Shown here piece after piece: positions 22,930 through 34,227 of a stretch of 64,000 nt of DNA. The stretch spans positions 25,046,545-25,110,544 of the forward strand of contig OZ018411.1 of assembly GCA_963969595.1 (NCBI GenBank), in the 5' to 3' direction. The translations under genes were made by a program, and so were the position numbers. Each line of letters opens with the position of its first letter. Position 1 is the stretch's first letter. The notes under the pieces are model-generated. The model had not been told where the DNA came from and did not search any database. It saw nothing but the letters and a program-made list of their open reading frames with translations. The stretch is from Neckera pumila (lineage: Eukaryota > Streptophyta > Bryopsida > Hypnales > Neckeraceae).

Positions 22930-23282
22930 GTCGAAGTCTATAATAGTGCAAGAGCCTTGTAAAGCCCAAGGTGAATGTAAAAAAAAGACCCCCTATTTTG
23001 TGCCATGTTTATTCAAATGTTAACACCTCTCCCAGCTAATTTAGGGCCACTGATTGCAAATATGAACTCAAAATTTACAAATTTTGTCATGCGTCACAAA
23101 TAAAACGTTCTTAAATTTTTCCAAGGGTAAAATGGGGGCGAGGGGGTAAAATGGGGCGAGGGGGTAAAATGGGGCGAGGGGGTAAAACGGGGCGAGGGGG
23201 TAAAACGGGGCGAGGGGGTAAAACGGGGCGAGGGGGTAAAACGGCCTCCGCAAGAGGCTCGTTGCACTGCTATAGACTCGAC
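22930..23282. mobile_element. R2-family MITE upstream of the ABI3-like gene
   Basis: Left GTCGAAGTCTATAATAGTGC; right GTTGCACTGCTATAGACTCG, inverted repeats of the family seen at 3278-3837. The flanks CCATTTTGGAA and CCGTTTTGGGA may be a diverged target duplication of 9-11 bp, which would suggest a Mutator-like origin, but this is weak. Its right part is replaced by a G-rich minisatellite. Confidence 0.75.
23125..23243 (+). repeat. 18-bp G-rich minisatellite, about six copies
   Basis: Unit GGGGCGAGGGGGTAAAAT (T or C at the last position), repeated head to tail. Every unit has GGGG and GGGGG runs one to three bases apart, so consecutive units meet the G-quadruplex pattern. A related GGGGGTAAAACGCGGG sequence is seen, complemented, once near 44440-44475, so the array probably grew from one element-internal motif. 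Confidence 0.9.
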
Positions 23283-23488
23283 CGCCGTTTTGGGAGTCCT
23301 GCCCCTTTTATAATACTCCGTAATAGTTAAGCTTGTATGAAATTCGTTTGAATTTATTCACGAAATACCCCAGAACGAACCGAAAAGAGCACAGGATATG
23401 GATGGAACTCATCTCCAAGGGTCGCGGAAGCTTCCAACAGTTTCCGGGCGGGTATGCACCAAGTCGCCCAATCGCAATCAACGCACGT

Positions 23489-23513
23489 CACGTGGCCAAA
23501 AGAGTCTACGTGG
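23489..23513 (+). promoter_or_regulatory. Paired ACGTGG (G-box/ABRE-like) sites
   Basis: CACGTGGC at 23489-23496 and ACGTGG at 23508-23513, 19 bp apart start to start when cores are compared. In plants paired ABREs bound by bZIP factors confer response to abscisic acid, the pathway in which ABI3 works. Function here is inferred. Confidence 0.5.
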
Positions 23514-24766
23514 ACCGCCAACTCAGCCCAATTGGCACTTCGAGCCACCTGCCTTCTCTTCCCTGGCTGCCATCGCTTTGCCTTCCGCTTTTTTTTCGCA
23601 GAGTTCTGTTCCAGCATCCGCCATCGCCAGCCCCATCCGTGTTCTCCGGGCTTCTCCGGGTTGGGCCGTGTCGCATCATGTGACTTCCGTCATTATCATC
23701 GTCGTCGGCATCGTCATCTTGTTGCTTTCTCATCCTGGTGGCAATGCTTGTGGCGGGAGGACTGAGGGGCTCCCGAGTGTGTTTGTCCCGACTTGCTCGT
23801 GCTTCCGGGTTGGTGCTCTCTCGGATCTCTCTGTTTTGGAAAATGGTAGTGTTCTTGGTGTAACTGTCGTTCGCTGTCGGTTTTGTTACTGCTGTTGAGG
23901 TTTGGTGGGTGTGGAAGTCGGTGAGTTTTTTTGGAGATTGTGAAAAAGCGGTGGGGAGGGTGAGATGGTTATTAGTGGATGCGCGGAGTGGATTTCGGAA
24001 TTGATGCTCGGGGAGTCGGGGGTAGGGTGGGGAGGGAGGCTTGTGCTTGAAGTCTTTTCGTCTTCGGCTCTTTGACTTGGCTGGGCACCACTCTTCATGC
24101 CAGTGCAGGGGGAACGGTTGTAATGAAGGTCTGCATTGATGCCGAGGATAGGATTCAGCAGCAACAGCAGCTTATTAACTCTATGTGAAGTGCCATTAGT
24201 TTCATCTCCTTCACCACATCAGATTCGGTCCTGTTGAGAGAAGCCGTTTTCTTGCGGGGCCTACTTGAGGTTACCTAGAGTCCAGGGTGAGCCACGTAGG
24301 TAGGGTGAAACATACCTCGTTTGAGGTTTGCGAACTGTGTGTTTTGGCTATGGTTTGGGACTGAAGGTGTCCTCCGAAGACTTTTGACAGAACGGGGGTT
24401 CCAGGAGTTGCGAGGGAAGTGGGAAAGGAGAGCTTGTAGAGCCTGCGGAAGGATTGTCCTTTTGTATTCTTCCCGCAGGGTGAAAGGATTGGCGCTTGTG
24501 GTTTTGATTGAGGTGCGGACTGGGGGCAGGCAGGGAGGTTGCGAATTGAGAGTGTGGTGAGGAATGGGAGGCTCATGAGATGCTGCTGTGACTTTGCTGT
24601 CAGAAGCTGGCATGTGTTAGAGTTTCGTGTACTCATGTAGAGGAAGAACAACTTTCTGTCTCAGGTGCCACTCATCCTGCCAGTTGTAATTGCCTCTCTT
24701 GCAACAGTGATTTGGAAGCGGAAATAGGTAGATGTTACACCCGGAGCAGAAAGTGTTACTACATTC

Positions 24767-24850
24767 AGGTCCATTCGCACTGGGTGTTAGAAATGAATTG
24801 AGGTTCGCCTTGCTAACACCCTTGTTAATACCATTCGTGCGAATGGGCCT
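24767..24850 (+). repeat. 84-bp hairpin in the presumed leader
   Basis: AGGTCCATTCGCAC (24767-24780) pairs with GTGCGAATGGGCCT (24837-24850), and GGGTGTTAG pairs with CTAACACCC inside. It may be a tiny MITE remnant or a structured leader element. Confidence 0.55.
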
Positions 24851-25175
24851 TTAGGTTCTGAAACAGTTGGTGGTCATACTTTCCTGTTTTCCAATTAGGA
24901 CCTGTTGAAAATTTAGTTCTTGGTGTGGGGAGCCGGACATGTCGTTTCTTGTGTTACTTGCACTGTACTTTATTCCATCTTAAACTTCTGTAAAGCACCC
25001 GAGATATTGCGTGATTTCAATGTGATCAAATGCGGAGTTTGATCTGTCATGTGTCCACTTTTTAGGAACCACGCAGACGATCCAGGCCAAGTGCAACCAT
25101 CTGGAGTCTTGGAAAGATAATTGGGTGGACCCCAACTGGACCAACTTCGAGGGAGGGTTTTAAGCAGTGCGAAGC

Positions 25176-28100
25176 ATGGAGAGCGAAGGAAAATTGTGGC
25201 TTGACACGCATACTCTCCCCAGCAGTCCCTTTACACAACCTGCTTCTGCTATCGTGGAGAATCAATGCAGTGGAGATTTCTCCTCTCAGGATGGATCCCT
25301 GCCATCATCTTCCTCAACCTCCTCTGAACGTAACCATTCAATTGACTGTGCTGACGACGTGAGTGCTTTGCTGAAGGATGACGAAGTACGTGCTATGCTG
25401 AAGAAGGTGACAGTTAACGAAAGTGTGTTGAATAAGGCGATCCAGAGCTTGGGTGGCGGGGAGAAAGGTCTGAAGGGTTTGATGGGGTACATTATGTTCT
25501 GGGTGAAGCAACAGCGAGAGAGCAAATCATCGTCTCAGCAACAACCACCTCCACCTTCCAATCCAGCGTCGCATCTCTCCTCTGCAGGTGATGTGGTTCT
25601 TCAGCCAAACTCGGACGCGATTCAGATTCTCAGCGGCATTCTGCGGCCCCCTTCAGCAACGCAGGTTCCTGATCAAGATGTACATCCTTTTCAGCGCTTC
25701 AAGTCTCGAAGGCTAATGATGGGGGAGCCAGAGATGGATGCTGGACTTGGAGGTTTAGACACTGAGTTTTGTCCGAGCAATTTCATCAGTACCCCGGAAA
25801 ACTATAAGCCTGAGATGGCGAGTCCTGGTATAACGGCTCCGTGCATCCCTCAGCTGAATTATGGAATGCAGCAGCAGCAGCAACCAGTAATTCCCTTCAC
25901 AGCTGCACACATTGCCATGCCCTCTTTACAGCCGACTCCTGCCATGACCACAAAAGCGGCACGAAGACACAGAATGGCTCGGCAGAGGCAATCAATTCAT
26001 GCACGAGCAGCCAGTCATGCTGCAACAACCCATGTTTCTGTTGGTGGTGGATCGACATGGAATAATGCTGCTGCACTTCCGTTAGTGAAGAATTCACGCA
26101 TGCCAGCTGCCCAGACTGCTCCGCAAATTGCTCCTGTCACTGCTACACGGAAGGTACGGTTCAGTGATCTCTAGCACAAATTGTAGACGCCAACCCAAAA
26201 CTGCTTACTTTGTAAAGGTGTGTACAGTACGTTTGAGAGTCTCGCTCTGTTTTTATACTGGAGAGTTTCGAAAGGCTCCCTCGATAGCATCTCATTGACT
26301 GTGAGCGTTACTGGTTTTTGAGTTGTCTGAAATGTTGGGATTTGTCAAGCGACTAAGTGCTTGAAAGTCCTCTTTGGAAGCTTGTAGCCAGTAATGGTAA
26401 CTTCCAAAACTTCTTTCTGCTGTTCAAAAACGTTGGGGATGATTTCTACTTCCTATCTGAATGTTTGTTTACCTTCTTTGAAGCAAGTCATTCATTTCAA
26501 CTCATATAACTATGGAAGTGTCCACTTCTGGTTATGTAGGCACTTTGGGATCCCCCGTCCGTCCTAAATAGCCACTTCTATATCATTTTAGAAGCTACAA
26601 GGATGGCAACAAAATGTATCAATAGAAAGAAGAGAACATATCCGCATTTCCAATCTTAGGAATATGCTTTTAAAGTTGCTATAATCGACTCTTACCTTCT
26701 AAAGTGGACTTTCTCTTTTTAGCTTGGGTAAAATGCACCTTAAACAGTGAATTCAATCTGTACCCTTTACATGGTTAAAACTCCTTTGGAGTGTGCCCCC
26801 ATGAGTCTTTCTAATTGTGAGGATAATCCATATTCCTTCGTTTCTTCTGATGTTTTTTAATTTTTTCAGAGACGCAGTATGGAATCTTTGACTCTACTCC
26901 TGCAAAAGGAACTTCGACCGAGTGATGTCGGTAATCTCGGGCGCATTATAATTCCCAAGGTGAGTTGGCTTCTTTTTTTCCATTTGGTTGTAGATACTGT
27001 TCCGCATTTCAATTATTAGAACTGTGTAAAATTGGTTACCCGACATTAACTTTCTATTCACCTCTCGTGACTCATGTTGTAGAAAGAAGCAGAGCAGCAC
27101 ATGCCGTCTCTTGCAACACGAGGAGGTGTCTCCATACAGATGGAAGATTTTGACTTAGGTCATGTCTGGAATCTCAGATACAGGTATGCATCGTGTTGTT
27201 TAGTTCCTAATTTTTAATGCTCTTTATTTCTTATGGTAAGCAGCTTTGGGCAGTAAAAAACTGGAGCTTGCCATTAAGTCGTATAGCACTTATTCGTTTT
27301 CGTATGTGCTTTTATTCCTTTCCCTATTAGTCGTGATTGGCACCAAGTGCTTTTTCGAAATCCTGGTATCGTCGTGTTTTGCATGGGGTTCCTCTTGCCT
27401 TGGGATTTTTGAGCCATGCTGATGGAAGGTGGACGTTTGGATAGTTTCCTAGACTTCGCGGAGTTTTTTTATTTATTTTTGAACCATCTAGGTTACGTTT
27501 AGAATAAGTTTAGTTATATCTTGAGGCGTTAGAGAATTTTTTTTGTATAATTTGCCCTTCCTTGAATTGCTGTTTGTTGCTTGGTGTTTCTTCCAGTGTA
27601 ACACCTCCGCCTAAAGTCGAGTCTTCACCCTTAGTTACTTCGGGTTCTTCATCGTAAGTTTGGATATTGTTTATTACGAAGATTTTTTCTTAGCTCGCGT
27701 GTGCTTCAACTCCTAGATCCGGTGGTGGTAATAGGGTTGGGGAAACTAAAATTTTGGCAGTTAAGCTACGGCTGCAGAAAATGAATTCAATGTTCAATAT
27801 CATATGCATTATTCTGGGTGGTCTGGTTCCATCCTAACCGTTAAATAGTTGGTGTCCATGCCCCTCGTACCTGAAGTGCTTAACCTTTTATGGACATGTT
27901 TTTTGTGAGTAGGTTCTGGCCAAACAACAAAAGCCGGATGTATTTATTGGAGAATACTGGTGAGCATCCTCTAATTGCAATTCATTGAGATTTGTTCATG
28001 TCTTAATCTCGTTCACCATGTCAATTAGTGTAAGTTTACGATTTCTTAAGTGTTCACATTCAAACTGTTCACATCCAGTTTCTGATTACGATCAAACGAC

Positions 28101-28790
28101 TGTCTTCGTGTTTTGCAGGGGAGTTCGTGAGATCACACCGCCTGGTGGAAGGAGATCTAATCTTAATTTACAGAACTCAGCAAGGAGCTTATGTAAGTTT
28201 TTTTGTTTTTTTGGGTACGATTCTGATGATTTGATGAATAGATGATCTTGGAGAAGTGTTAAGTCTTCCTAGTGGAAAGAGAGAGGGTTGGCTTTATAAA
28301 TGACTTCATCTTCTTGGACAAGTGTCTCCGTGGACCTATGTAAGGCGGATTATTAAAATATCTCAAAAAGAACGGGTTTAGTTTGAACTCCCTTTTTTTA
28401 TTGTAAATTTTGATGACTGAAATCTGAGCTGTGGATTTGCAGGCTTTGCGAGGAAGGAAGAAGAAAACAGAAAGACTAGACATAGAACCTGAACAGGTTA
28501 AATTTGCATACAGCTCGGCAAAAGGTTCCCTAGAGGAACCGACGTCTCCTAAGGAGAATGGCATGCTCATTCAGCGGCTTTATGGAGGTGGACCTCCAGA
28601 CAAGGGCGTGAAGGAGGAGCCAGCGACACTGGACGACGATCCGTTCTTGAAGGAAATGGTGCTGAGCATGGGTCCCTCTTTTGGGTCTGACAGCATTTGC
28701 CTTGAAACTTTGGAACGGTTTCCAAGTTTGAACTTGGAGTTTCCCCTGGAGGAGATGATGGCGGCGTCAAAGGCAGAGCCCGACGGTTAG
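25176..28790 (+). CDS. ABI3-like: ABI3/VP1-like B3-domain transcription factor, six exons
   Basis: Model: 25176-26153, 26870-26959, 27083-27183, 27913-27959, 28119-28192, 28443-28790; 545 aa, all introns GT-AG, phases 0,0,2,1,0. The ATG is the first after an in-frame TAA at 25161. Residues ~66-112 are a B1 block ([19 protein letters not shown]), ~261-272 a B2 block ([11 protein letters not shown]), and ~336-436 the B3 DNA-binding domain, with [37 protein letters not shown] and [18 protein letters not shown]. Three blocks in this order define ABI3/VP1 and separate it from LEC2/FUS3, which lack B1. In that family B3 binds RY (CATGCA) elements and B1/B2 contact bZIP partners in abscisic-acid responses. 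It is nuclear. The tail after B3 is acidic. Arabidopsis ABI3 is longer (about 720 aa). A possible 57-nt extra exon is listed separately. Confidence 0.93.
27597..27653 (+). other. Candidate in-frame cassette exon inside B3
   Basis: Lies in the intron between exons 3 and 4 of the ABI3-like gene. It is preceded by a pyrimidine-rich tract and TTCTTCCAG and followed by the perfect donor GTAAGT. Length 57 is a multiple of three and its phase fits both neighbours (enters and leaves after the second codon base) with no stop. Inclusion would replace Arg of RY-R-FWPNN by a 20-residue Ser/Pro/Thr-rich insert starting [11 protein letters not shown], between two conserved B3 strands. Expression is not known; skipping it gives the canonical domain. 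Confidence 0.5.
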
Positions 28791-29600
28791 ATGACCATCA
28801 ACAGTTTGGATCGAAGTCATTCTTTTGTGGTCGGGCTTCAGATAGCGCGCCGGTGAGCCAGAATTCCAACAGAAAAGGGTTTCAACGAGGAAAGAAGAAA
28901 GGAACCGCTCTGGCAGGGGGAGGAAAAAAACTTCAGACACAATGTGCAATAAGCTATAATTGTTTTCCAGGTGAGTTCTGTTGCAGGACAATTCGTCTAA
29001 AAGCTTTTGGAGGCAGGCAGAGATTCTCTATTCCAGAATTTCAGAAGAAGATAGTTCTGTGGGATCCCTTCGGGTTCGTTATCTTCAGGATGCACTAGGC
29101 ACCTTTGAACTCTGGCTTAATCACATACCCTCCATGGTCTGCGATTTTTTTGATTTTTCGTTTCAGGAGGGTGGATTGGTTGCCCCATCCGTTGACTTTT
29201 CTGCTTTAGCTCTGAGCAGATATGTATCCAAGGACATCAACAACCTTCTTTGCTTGCGTAATGACTTCTTAGTGTTGCTGCTCCTCGATTTTAGTGCAAG
29301 ACTCTGTTTTGAAGCTTTACCAAGTAATACCTTGCAAGACTTAAAGACTTTAAATGTTTATATTTGTAGCCCAAGTTGCTGGGATACCGTAGATAAATTC
29401 TGAACATTTACAGAATGTGGTATTACCATATTCTGTTTGGGTATTGGGTATACTCGCCCTTTGATATGGCTGCTAGGTATACCATAGTTTGTAAATACCG
29501 TACTGTGCAAACTATCAAGGTCACAGTATTTGTAAGATAACGAAATTGGGGTAGGCTGAGAATGTTACCCTTTGTACACAATTAAAAGTTTGTGGTGACA
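28791..29600 (+). other. Presumed 3' untranslated region and downstream flank
   Basis: Moderate GC continues for several hundred bases past the stop codon and then falls. An AATTAAA-like signal lies near 29580. A 140-codon open frame at 28981-29403 begins with TTG/GTG-type codons and shows no domain, so I treat it as untranslated sequence. Confidence 0.4.
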
Positions 29601-29727
29601 ATAATTTTGTGTTAAGGTGAACAAATCCAAGCATTTTACCCCAGTAAAACCGCTAGAATTTATTATTTATTAATTGTCATGGATGCAAAAATTGAATTCA
29701 TATTTGGAATTGGAGACCCTAATTAAA

Positions 29728-29845
29728 GGTATGTTCAAACTTGGTGTTAAAAGTGTTGGTGAGGGTCTTAGGAATGAATGTAGACCTATCTTTGGACTGG
29801 CTTTAGATTCTAAATAACACCTCTAACATCAAGTGGGAACATATC
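29728..29845. mobile_element. Small element J, uninterrupted copy
   Basis: Inverted ends GGTATGTTCAAACTTGGTGT and ATCAAGTGGGAACATATC. It is the empty-site relative of the split copy at 16785-17740. The superfamily is not clear. Confidence 0.6.
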
Positions 29846-30401
29846 ATTAGCTAAGAGGGTTCAAGACATACAAAATAACCAACTTCTCCTAAATGAGTAT
29901 TAATTAGGTTTTTCTTTGGAGACTCATGATTGTCTCCAATATTGAAGACTAGGGTGAATGGACCCCCTCATTGCCCCATAGTCACCCTTGGAAAGAACAT
30001 TGAAATTTTTTATTTGGATACAATACATGATAAAATTAGAAATTTTGAATTCATATTTGCAATCGAAGGTCCTAAAGGCTCCAAATTAGGTAGGGAAGGT
30101 GAACAAATACGGTACAAATTAGGTGGTAATGTTTTACAATTTCCTTTGGATGTAGCAATGAGGATGTCAATCTTCCATGTCCAAGGTTTAGTAGTGTTGT
30201 TACTCTAAAATAAACTTTGAAGTCATTTATTTAACTCAATTTTCAATACTTTTGGGAAAAAATAAATACATTAATTATGGTATTTGTTATTTTTGGTATA
30301 CTTCTTGAATGATATTGGTATTGATGCCAAGGAATAAGCCAACAACTAAGATAATTTCACCAATTGTGTCTAAATGTGTAATTAAGTATTGTTCTTATTC
30401 T
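29846..30401. other. Spacer with an R2-family fragment
   Basis: About 30030-30110 carries the AATTCATATTTGCAATCGAAG block of the R2 family. The rest holds no recognised feature; the 92-codon frame at 29930 has no support. Confidence 0.35.
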
Positions 30402-31714
30402 TTAACCTGCTTCAAGTCCTAACAACGTTTTGACAATGGAGGTTTTCAATGAATTGTCCCACTTTGATATTTTTTGCACACAAGGTAGAGCCACCCATAA
30501 CCGACCAAATAACGAATTCCAACATGATTTGGAGTAGTGAAGGCAAAACAAATATTTTCCAGAGGTACACCGATAGAAATGACAAGGATTGCAAAAAATT
30601 GGTAATCTTATTGCTTGAATTGAAATTACTAGGAATTTTGGGAGGCAAAAAGTGCTCTGGACCTACGGCCAACTTCTAGACTCTTCTAATTTCAATTATT
30701 CAATAACTTTTTTCGTAATCATTATTTCCTACTTTCTTTCATACAACTTGGGACATGTATCATGTTTTTTTTAGTTCCAACTTTGAAAAGGAAAAAAACA
30801 ACATTCTAAGCATGGTAAAAAATACATGCACCTATAGGTCAGAAATGGGTTACTGGTCGGGAATGGGTGGCTCTACCTTAATTGTGCTTAAAATTGGTAA
30901 TTTTAACCTTGCAAAAGTAAAGAATAGCTTGCCTAGTGTGTGCAGAATTAATTGTGGAAAATATTGACCATTGGATTTTTAGATTATAACAATTTTGGAT
31001 GATCATCTTTATAGGCAAAAAACATAATTTTTTTGGAAAAAAAATTATGAAAAGAAGAATTTTTCTTTTTTACACCCCATCCCCCCTAAAAGAATTGTAT
31101 TGGAATCTAGGGCAAATGAAGTATTTTTAAATTTTAAAAAAGAAAAAGAAAAATTCTCACCAATTTTGAACTCATTTTCAAACATAAAGTCTAAAAAGCC
31201 ACAAAATTGGATCCTACAAAAATTTGAAAATTTACATATGTGTCAATTTTTTTAATTTAATAATTTATATTATTAGCATATTTTTGGAAACATCTTCAAA
31301 AAGTTGGAATCATTCTAATTATTTTGTATTTTTAATCACACTAGATTGAACCTTGTATTTTTTAAATTACAAAAAATACAAATTTGAATTTTTTTTCTAG
31401 AGCTAGTTTATTTGTGTAGACCAAAGATTTAAATTTTTTCTTTTTTTCTTTTTCTTTTGTCTCCACTATTCCTTTCATTGTAAAAGACTAATGTTTGCTC
31501 ATTTTTCCTATAAGACTACATTTCCTAAACATTTTTTTAAAACTAATTTTTACATTGAAAATTTGAAAATCAAAAAATGCAACAAGAATGTCAACTTGTT
31601 ACTCTACAAGATCGTAGTTTACAAAGTACTGAAATTTGTTTCACTCTATTGAGAATTTGCCATTGAAAAGTTTGAAGGGGATACATTGTATCTTCTTGGT
31701 ACTTGAGGGGTTAA
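30402..31714 (+). mobile_element. TTAA-flanked element, family G, left copy
   Basis: Ends TTAACCTGCTTCAAGTCC and GGTACTTGAGGGGTTAA. It is inverted relative to 34228-35161, with matching landmarks such as GAGGTTTTCAATGAATTGTC, TTACATATGTGTCAATTTTT and CTATTCCTTTCATTGTAAAA. The extra length over the other copy (1313 against 934 bp) is explained by a 396-bp TA-type insertion. Confidence 0.75.
30483..30878. mobile_element. AGGTAGAGCC MITE nested in family G
   Basis: Ends AGGTAGAGCCACCCATAACC and its near complement GGGAATGGGTGGCTCTACCT. The right flank is TA, the left CA. The uninterrupted sequence in the 34228-35161 copy runs ATTTTGATGAACATAATTG on the complementary strand, showing where it landed. 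Confidence 0.7.
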
Positions 31715-32218
31715 TTATCGAATTTGGACTGGATTCCTAGATTCTATTTATGTGCATTTTTTGGACATTCGATATGATTAAACCACCAATTTTGAAAGTG
31801 TTGACTATTGTTGTGCTTAAATGCAACTCTAGGGTTTCATGAATGGCTCTCATGAATAGAGGAAATACATTTTCAAAGAGAATCTATAGACATTGGATTT
31901 TGAAAGGGGTCACAATTGGAAGTAGTGATTTTACTTAGTTACTCTTTGAAATTAGTCTATGCAATCTTCTAATTGTCTCTTGAAAGTTGTGATGAATGTA
32001 CAATTTCTTTGAACTATAAAATTATTATGGGTATCTTTGAAATTTCATTATACAATTTCCTTCAAAATAAGCATTGCCACTAGGCCTTGCCAATGATCTC
32101 GGCAATGCTACTTGAGGCTTGTTATGCTTTTCTAGAGCAAATGGCTCTACTCCAGCACCCCTTCACAATACAAGTTGTGCCATTCTTTTCATCACTCCTA
32201 CATTTGCTCGTCAATGGA
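31715..32218. other. No feature seen
   Basis: AT-rich spacer between a TTAA element and a CACTA-type element. Nothing recognised. Confidence 0.3.
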
Positions 32219-33354
32219 CACTAAAAGAAACCCGCGTTTTTTGCAATGTTTGCAAAAATGTCGATATGGTGTTTTTTTAACATGAAAGTATTCAAAGTAG
32301 ATGTCACTTGAAGTATGTTCTTTTTGACATGCAAAAAATGCTTAAAAATTATAGAATACATGTGATTTTAGGTCATGTTGGAAAAACGTCTGTACAAACA
32401 TAGTATTAGATGTTCATGGATGCCCTGGTGGCACCATAGGACGAAGAGAGACACGTTGGATTTTTTTCATTCGACTTGTCTATGACGTGAGGCTTGACAT
32501 GGTGGTGGGAAAAGTAATGTAGTAGGCGAGGATGATATGTATTCACATTGTCTAAGAATTTTATTGCTTATTTTTGAAATGTCAACTTAGACGTCTAGAT
32601 GTTCTTTGAGACATCAATTGGTGCATACCGTACCCATAGGCCAAGGTCAACAAAAAATATTTATTTAAAAAAAAGCCAAAAATAAAATAAATGAACAAGA
32701 AAAATTGTTGAATTCAGCAAGAATTAAAGAGAACTTACCATCTACCATCAAGAATTTTTTTGATGGCAAAGTGAAGGAATTATTTAATTGAAAGTTAGTA
32801 AGAATGAAGGGTGGAGAAGATGTTTTTATAATAAAATCCATTGTCCGTCCATTGAGTCAGACAAAGGATATGAAATAATTTGAAGATGGAAGTTGACTGC
32901 TAGACATCTGGATGTTTCAAACATCTAGACATTGTTCCAAAAATTCTATTTTGAATACAATTCAAGATTGCTTTATATATTCTATATGGGATAACTTACT
33001 TCCTACCACTCCACTAGATTGTACAAAGAGTGTCTCTTTTCATCTATGGTATACATACATCCATTTACCTTTATTTTGCAAAGCATCCCAAAGGACTGCC
33101 CTTCCCCTCAAATTTGCACATTTGTTCAACGTTTTTCTACAGCCTACAATAACTTTCATAGACTTACCCATAGTCAAAAGATGTCTACTTGCTAATGTGG
33201 CAGTACTATGTTTTTTAGACGTTCAAAAAAACATTACTATGTTTGCCTTCATGTCATCTAACTCTTAGGGTCATCTTCACCTTGACATCTTGATGTTTAG
33301 GGAAACATCAATGTCCAGGGTCAAATATAAAAAGAACCCGGGTTCTTTATAGTA
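32219..33354. mobile_element. CACTA-type non-autonomous element, 1.1 kb
   Basis: Left CACTAAAAGAAACCCGCG, right GAACCCGGGTTCTTTATAGT followed by A; flanked by GGA on both sides (32216-32218, 33355-33357). The interior includes repeat L (32690-32905) and paired GACATCTAGATG-like and GACATCTTGATG-like motifs. The 118-codon frame at 32912 lacks any recognised domain. Confidence 0.75.
32690..32905 (+). repeat. Dispersed repeat L
   Basis: Follows the order seen at 7100-7375: CAGCAAGAATTAAAGAGAAC, AAGTGAAGGAATTA, GAATGAAGGGTGGAGAAGAT, ATTTGAAGATGGAAGTTGAC. Confidence 0.5.
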
Positions 33355-33357
33355 GGA

Positions 33358-34227
33358 GGGCCTTTGTAGCAGGTAAATTTGGATCATTGCAAGATAGACA
33401 GTGCAATTTTTGTAGCATTTTGCATAGTACTTATTTTTTTCTTTTGGGAGTACTTTATAATTAGACTTTTTTTCTTAAAAAAAATTGATTTTTTTAAATA
33501 TGTACACCTTTAAAAAGAAGGTACCCTAGCAAGGAAAAGCATAGAAAAATTCTCTAAGTAGATGAACTAGAAAATTGCAAAATCTCATGAAAATAGAACT
33601 TTCATTGTAGTTTCACATTTTATTTATAAAAAAAGGAAAAGAAATCCCTAAAACCCCCAAAGAATGAACATTTGGGAAGAGTTCTTAATAAAGAGATTTC
33701 ACCAAAAGATTGATCTTAGAACCATCTGCATTGTTCAAAAATTGCACGCAATGGGAGTGTTGCTTGCATTTGTATGGAGTATACAAAATAATATATTTTA
33801 CGCTTTTTTTTGGTTGGAATATGCTTTATTACTATACTAATAGACCATAAAAATTTAAGCTCCAGATCACTAAGTTTTGGGACTCCTAACATAGTAAAAA
33901 ATCCTAAACCTCATAGTGTGACAAATAAACAAAAATGATTTTTAAATATAAAATGATTTTTTTTAATTTCCAAAAAATAAAAGATTTGATTATCATCAAG
34001 TTAGACCTTTTCCATTAAAAATTTCAAGTTCATGAGATTTATGCTTCAAGAATTATAGAGGATGACAAGACAATCACTCTCATTGTGATTAGTAAATAGG
34101 ACCGGTCTTTCTTGCAATGACCCATTTACACTCGCGCTAACTTGGTCAACTTTGACTATGGCCTCTATGGAAGATGTGGAGGCTAATGAGGGGTATGTAA
34201 TGAAGAAGAAGAACTTTAAGAAAAACT
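33358..34227. other. AT-rich sequence, no gene seen
   Basis: No coding, RNA or repeat structure recognised in this 870-bp stretch. Confidence 0.3.

Larger units (their letters stand above)
23300..25175 (+). promoter_or_regulatory. Promoter and long leader of the ABI3-like gene
   Basis: The base composition rises to moderate GC here and stays so through the gene. TTTTATAATACT near 23308 is a possible TATA-like element. CACGTGGC (23489-23496), a G-box/ABRE core, is followed by a second ACGTGG at 23508-23513. CT-rich sequence from about 23550 looks like plant 5' leader. Several short upstream open frames exist, the longest 166 codons from 23398; none resembles a known protein. The transcription start and any leader intron are unknown. 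A 1-1.6 kb leader is an inference. Confidence 0.5.

Noticed and set aside
23068..23253. Six-residue peptide repeat FYPLAP read on the minus strand
   Set aside because: It is only the translation of the 18-bp minisatellite.
23398..23898. 166-codon open frame upstream of the ABI3-like gene
   Set aside because: Begins before the likely transcription start, runs through promoter-like sequence and shows no recognisable protein; GC-rich DNA is open by chance.
28981..29403. 140-codon frame downstream of the ABI3-like stop
   Set aside because: Starts with a non-ATG codon, has no domain and fits better as 3' untranslated sequence.
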